Shown one piece after another: positions 52,767 through 56,525 of a stretch of DNA of 56,525 nucleotides. The notes beneath the pieces are model-generated. The model did not search any database and was not told where the DNA came from. It saw nothing but the letters and a program-made list of their open reading frames with translations. Source of the stretch: Methanobacteriota archaeon (lineage in GTDB: Archaea; Thermoplasmatota; Poseidoniia; Poseidoniales; Thalassarchaeaceae); assembly GCA_002720055.1 (NCBI GenBank), contig PBGH01000018.1, positions 1 through 56,525 of the forward strand, written 5' to 3'. Position 1 is the stretch's first letter; the number at the start of each line of letters is the position of its first letter. The position numbers were made by a program, and so were the translations under genes.

Positions 52767-55700
52767 GTGAGGAGTTTCCAAGGCCTAGCAGATTATCTTA
52801 TTCCTAGACGTAAGAAGGTACACTTTCTAGTTTTAACAGTCTCAGTACTCATGATTCCAGGTATCATTGCCTCCTTCGAACCTATCGATATTGAGTCCTA
52901 CGATATGGAATCGCCCGAATTGGACGCGAATCAGGTTCTCCGTGACGAGTTCACTGCTGCCGGAAACATCTGGGGTTTTGGGATCTTTGTCCGAGACCCA
53001 TCTTACATTGGTGACCCGGACTCGGATGTCGACATGATAGCCGATTATCCCGGAATTGGTGAGGGTATCATAAATCCCGAGGGAGGGATTTTGAATCTCT
53101 CTGTCCTGAGAGAAATAGACACTGATGCTGACACTCTGCGGTCTAGTGAGATCTCACAGTTCTACCTCCCCCTGGCCTCAGAGATATCGGGTGACCCTGT
53201 CTTTGGGATCTTAGACCTAGCAACAGAGTTTAGGACGTTTATGGCGAACGAGTCCTCCCTGACCAAACCCAGGATAGACCCCTACAAGTTATCTGCAACA
53301 CTGGATATAGAAGCATCCACAGATCCAGCTCCGACTAATTGGAGCGATTGCGGCGAATTGGAGTGCCTAAAATTCGATGATCCAAAGATAACCCAGAAAC
53401 ACATCGATCTTGCCGCACACAGAATGGCCAACAATAGTAATGGAGCATTTCTGCGATTCCTCTCTAATGACCGAGCTTTCTTGCCAGATAACGATGGCTC
53501 GGTGATAGGGCCAGTGGGCCATGGTATTTCTGAGAATGGTTCGCTGGTTTCGGACAATTGGGAGAGGGGTCGATGGTCAGCGTCGGCCGCTTGGCTGATA
53601 GTGAACTTCGATCGCGACGAGATGCAGAGAAACGGCTGGACATTCACTTGGAAGAATGCAACCTCACAGTTCGGTTATGAGAGGAATGGGCTCGAGCTCG
53701 AAACTAACCCAGTAAGGAACTCAGTAGAATCTTGCAGGGAGAGGGAGGAGCAAGGACAGAAGCTATGCTCTGTCGAGTGGCTATACCTATCCCTAGAGGA
53801 GGATCTCCGTGAGACGGACGAGTCAATAGTCTCTCTGATGTTCGCAGAGGCCATTAACGTCGAAATTAATCGAGAACTACTCTCCAGCGCTCACTTACTC
53901 CTTCTCATGGCAGTATCTATCATGATATTGCTATGGGCCAGCCTACGAAGAGTATCTGATGTCGCAATCGTGAGCACCAGCCTAGCTCTCTCATTGGTAT
54001 GGATGTACGGACTAATTGGATGGGCGATAGTTCTCGGTAAGGCCACTGGATACGAGTTCATCTTCAGGTCTCAGTTTTCCAATCTTCTACCTATTCTAAT
54101 CTTGGCCTTAGAAATCGATGATAGCCTCCACAGCCTGCATAGGTACAAGGAGGAGCGCAGATCTGGGGCGTCCTCTGAACAGGCGGTGCATAAGGCGATT
54201 AGTAAAGTCGGACTGGCTATAATGCTCACTTCGGTCACTACGATCGTGGCATTTATGGCAAACATGACCTCTAGCATAGCAGCCCTCAGGTCATTCGGAA
54301 TTGAGGCGGGGATAGGAGTATTCTGTGCCTTCTTCCTGACAGGGCTCTGGGTCCCTCTAACCAGACTGGATATTGATAACTGGTTAGAGTCCAGAGGGAG
54401 GCTGAAAGAAGAGCCACTGGATGTTATCCACATGATACCTAGCTCCTGGCTATCCTCTCTAGCATCCCAGTCGGCTAGATTCGCACCAGTAGTCCTCCTT
54501 GTATCGCTGATACTCACTGCACTGGCTGCTCCAATAATGCTCTCTCTTGAGGGGGACTTTCAAGTGGAGGACTTCGTTGAGGAGGACTCCGACCTGGCAG
54601 TTGGGGTGGGCATGATCAACGACCGGTTCAGCGATGAGGGAGAGCCTGCTTACGTCCTTATTGAGGGGAATATAACCAACCCTCTGGTAATACAAGCGAT
54701 AGAGGATGTTCGGAGGAACATGAACTCTCATGGGCTAGGAGACCCCGATCAGATTTCCAGAATGCCAAACGGAGACGTGGAGCTGCTGGGAATAGATCTA
54801 CTGATCTGGTATACAAGAGCAGCCATGGCCTGGAACCAGACTCAATTTGAGGAGGCAGGTTGGGACTTCAGTTCTGCAGACGGAGGAATCGGCTGCGAGA
54901 CAGTCAATATCCCCAACCGAGAGATGAATTTCATCTACGTCCCGATAGTGGAGGATAGCAGATGTCTTTCCTTCCTTTATGGTTTCATGCTCACGAGGGG
55001 AGTACCGGCAAGTGGTGGATACCCCTCCCTCTCGCCCAGCATAGTAGGCGAGTTCCTGCAGGTAGAGGGGAATCTGAATTTTGAAAGTCCTTGGCTGACA
55101 GAATCTGGTGAAGTGCCTAGATACCCAAGGACGGCGATCAGGTACGGAATCTCCAGCCCAGAGCAGTTCTCGTTAGTGGAGCCCGCACTGGAGCAGTTGG
55201 AGGATGACCTGTCCCCCCTCCAGAACCTTTCTAAGACCCATAATCGCGTGAGGGGCGACTTGGAGACGGCCTTCATCGATGCAGAGTACCCGGTTACATG
55301 GGCCATCCCAACTGGAGAGCCAGTAATCCGCTTCGTTGCCGCGGACTCGATGCAGGACGATCTACAGGATACCCTACTGCTAGGGCTGGTCTTCTGCATA
55401 GTAGCCCTCTGGTGGGGCTTTCGTGAGGAGTCACCAATATCCGAGAGGCTCGGAGAGCTCTCCCAGAATACTATGGCAATCGTATCAAAAATTACTCTCA
55501 ATGCTTTTTTGATGGTGTCAATCACCTACGTCCTGGCAGGGCCGAACTATGCTGTAGTGTTCGGCCTCATCGCTGTTGGGTGCTCTTTAGCCTGGGGGAC
55601 GAGACCCTTGCTGCTTGCTACGATCACCTCTGCACCGATTTTCCTAATGATAGTGTGGCTGTACGCCATAGTAGGTCTGACCGGCTACGGTCTCAACATG

Positions 55701-56027
55701 GTCACTGTTTCAATAGCGGCGATCTCCCTTGGCGTGGGTATCGACTACGTGATCCATGTCATCGAGCGGTTCAGAGAGGAGATGGAGAAGGGCGTTGGGA
55801 CGATGAAGTCGATAGATGCGGTGGGCGGGGCCTCTGGAATCGCCCTTTTCGGATCGGCCGTGTCAGACACAACCGGGTTCTTGATAATCAACCAGTCAAA
55901 GATGGGCTTCTTCTCTACATTTGGACTGTTTTGCGCGGTAATGATCGGACTGTCTTTGATTGCTAGTCTGATTTTGGCACCAGCAGCGCTTAGACTCGCA
56001 TACCCTGACAGCTCTACCAATGTGTAA
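52767..56027 (+). CDS. RND-superfamily (MMPL/SSD-type) membrane exporter
   Basis: This 1086-residue protein has the two-times-six helix layout. One helix at about 18-38 precedes a large external domain (about 40-370), then come five helices. Helix about 600 precedes a second external domain (about 625-880), followed by five final helices. Proton-relay aspartates appear as ILALEIDDSLHSLHRYKEE and SLGVGIDYVIHVIERFREE. The substrate is unknown; archaeal relatives may move lipids or hydrophobic compounds. The start is GTG 52767. Base composition looks more GC-rich than in the middle of the window, like the archaellum operon. Confidence 0.87.
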   Translation: MRSFQGLADYLIPRRKKVHFLVLTVSVLMIPGIIASFEPIDIESYDMESPELDANQVLRDEFTAAGNIWGFGIFVRDPSYIGDPDSDVDMIADYPGIGEGIINPEGGILNLSVLREIDTDADTLRSSEISQFYLPLASEISGDPVFGILDLATEFRTFMANESSLTKPRIDPYKLSATLDIEASTDPAPTNWSDCGELECLKFDDPKITQKHIDLAAHRMANNSNGAFLRFLSNDRAFLPDNDGSVIGPVGHGISENGSLVSDNWERGRWSASAAWLIVNFDRDEMQRNGWTFTWKNATSQFGYERNGLELETNPVRNSVESCREREEQGQKLCSVEWLYLSLEEDLRETDESIVSLMFAEAINVEINRELLSSAHLLLLMAVSIMILLWASLRRVSDVAIVSTSLALSLVWMYGLIGWAIVLGKATGYEFIFRSQFSNLLPILILALEIDDSLHSLHRYKEERRSGASSEQAVHKAISKVGLAIMLTSVTTIVAFMANMTSSIAALRSFGIEAGIGVFCAFFLTGLWVPLTRLDIDNWLESRGRLKEEPLDVIHMIPSSWLSSLASQSARFAPVVLLVSLILTALAAPIMLSLEGDFQVEDFVEEDSDLAVGVGMINDRFSDEGEPAYVLIEGNITNPLVIQAIEDVRRNMNSHGLGDPDQISRMPNGDVELLGIDLLIWYTRAAMAWNQTQFEEAGWDFSSADGGIGCETVNIPNREMNFIYVPIVEDSRCLSFLYGFMLTRGVPASGGYPSLSPSIVGEFLQVEGNLNFESPWLTESGEVPRYPRTAIRYGISSPEQFSLVEPALEQLEDDLSPLQNLSKTHNRVRGDLETAFIDAEYPVTWAIPTGEPVIRFVAADSMQDDLQDTLLLGLVFCIVALWWGFREESPISERLGELSQNTMAIVSKITLNAFLMVSITYVLAGPNYAVVFGLIAVGCSLAWGTRPLLLATITSAPIFLMIVWLYAIVGLTGYGLNMVTVSIAAISLGVGIDYVIHVIERFREEMEKGVGTMKSIDAVGGASGIALFGSAVSDTTGFLIINQSKMGFFSTFGLFCAVMIGLSLIASLILAPAALRLAYPDSSTNV

Positions 56028-56111
56028 GGAATAGGACATAATCACAAACTCAGAGTATCAGACAGGTCCTATCTTACAAGGATTCAATATCTCTGCTCTC
56101 ATGGTTATATC

Positions 56112-56279
56112 ATGACTTACAGGGCCTGCGGTAGCTGCTTCAGTATGGATGTCTACCCATATCTGGGGTTCGAGACAGGTCGAAAGTACCAGTGTAAGTC
56201 TTGCGGCATGATATCTCCACTTGTCGTGGAGTTCGAAACAATTGAGGCACTGAAGGCGTTTAAGGAGGCCACGAAGTAG
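56112..56279 (+). CDS. Small zinc-ribbon protein (55 residues)
   Basis: ATG 56112 to TAG 56279 encodes a 55-residue protein with two CxxC pairs, CGSC (residues 6-9) and CKSC (28-31), spaced 18 residues apart as in a zinc ribbon. An acidic/basic helix (ETIEALKAFKEATK) follows. No Shine-Dalgarno precedes it; an AT-rich TCAATATC about 25 nt upstream could be a TATA box for leaderless translation. It lies 84 nt after the RND gene. The specific function is unknown. Confidence 0.6.
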   Translation: MTYRACGSCFSMDVYPYLGFETGRKYQCKSCGMISPLVVEFETIEALKAFKEATK

Positions 56280-56291
56280 ACTAGACTAAGA

Positions 56292-56525
56292 TTAATTTGA
56301 CAGTCTCCTTGCACATTCTTCCAAGCTTTCACCTTCATTTCTAAGACTTCTGATGTATTTAGGAATCGACAATTTAGAAAATTCTAAATCTCGTAAATCT
56401 CCGATCCATTCTAATTTTGTTTGCGACTTCTCAGAGTCTTCTTGAAACTCATGCACGCTCCATAGTGAACACCCTGAATCATCATCACTCTGAATTTGCT
56501 TGAACCAAGGAATTATTACCGGCTG
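56292..56525 (-). CDS. C-terminal part of an unknown protein (partial)
   Basis: An open minus-strand frame runs from the window edge to TAA at 56292-56294, giving the last 77 residues of a protein whose start lies outside. The visible part is charged, with a Trp-rich strand (IIPWFKQIQSDDDSG, CSLWSVHEF) and two C-terminal helices (IPKYIRSLRNEGESLEECA). I recognise no family. It converges on the zinc-ribbon gene, with 12 nt between stops. Confidence 0.5.
   Translation of the reverse strand, partial: QPVIIPWFKQIQSDDDSGCSLWSVHEFQEDSEKSQTKLEWIGDLRDLEFSKLSIPKYIRSLRNEGESLEECARRLSN

Overview
The window looks like a chromosome fragment of a planktonic euryarchaeon, most likely Marine Group II (Candidatus Poseidoniales) or a close relative. 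The archaeal signature genes are an archaellum operon, the DP2 subunit of DNA polymerase D, the archaeosine enzyme RaSEA, an ftsZ-secE-spt5-L11-L1-L10-L12 cluster and archaeal P-stalk proteins. The lineage call is my inference from gene content and marine-type surface proteins, not from a marker-gene tree. Coding density is very high. No gene-free stretch exceeds 300 bases, and I saw no rRNA, tRNA, CRISPR array or insertion sequence.

Layout: (1) 1-7495, archaellum operon: archaellin tail, ArlCDE-like protein, ArlF, ArlG, ArlH, ArlI, ArlJ, then the prearchaellin peptidase ArlK. (2) 7488-15214, housekeeping genes: DNA polymerase D large subunit, pyrE, a CsaA-like tRNA-binding protein, a cyclophilin, a fumarase fused to a ribbon-helix-helix DNA-binding domain, and cysteine dioxygenase. 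(3) 15216-23457: a coiled-coil/H3TH protein, an aminotransferase, a large RCC1 plus cysteine-repeat surface protein, threonine aldolase and a secreted thioredoxin-like protein. (4) 23550-34141: an AddB/AddA-like helicase-nuclease pair, an M20 peptidase and a coiled-coil protein. (5) 34143-41261: a hexapeptide-repeat membrane protein, a UMF1-type transporter, RaSEA, a two-gene membrane unit with a heme-copper-oxidase-like subunit that lacks most heme and copper ligands, and a YchF-type GTPase. (6) 41265-48582, mostly minus strand: two unknown genes and the ribosomal stalk, Spt5, SecE and FtsZ cluster, followed upstream by a CDP-alcohol phosphatidyltransferase and an AK6-like kinase. (7) 48664-56525: a Ca2+/H+ antiporter, an amidohydrolase, a fumarylacetoacetase-family enzyme, a reduced DnaJ, a large RND exporter, a 55-residue zinc-ribbon protein and the end of an unknown gene.

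The most unusual observations are domain rearrangements inside conserved genes: fumarase with an N-terminal RHH domain and a palindrome over its own start; Spt5 with an N-terminal Nudix-like domain whose catalytic box is degenerate; ribosomal protein L11 with only the C-terminal domain; a heme-copper oxidase subunit I homologue without the ligand histidines; an archaeal AddAB-like pair; and ArlF carrying a module that resembles repeats of phage virion proteins. Family calls come from motifs read by eye, so remote-homology claims need profile searches.
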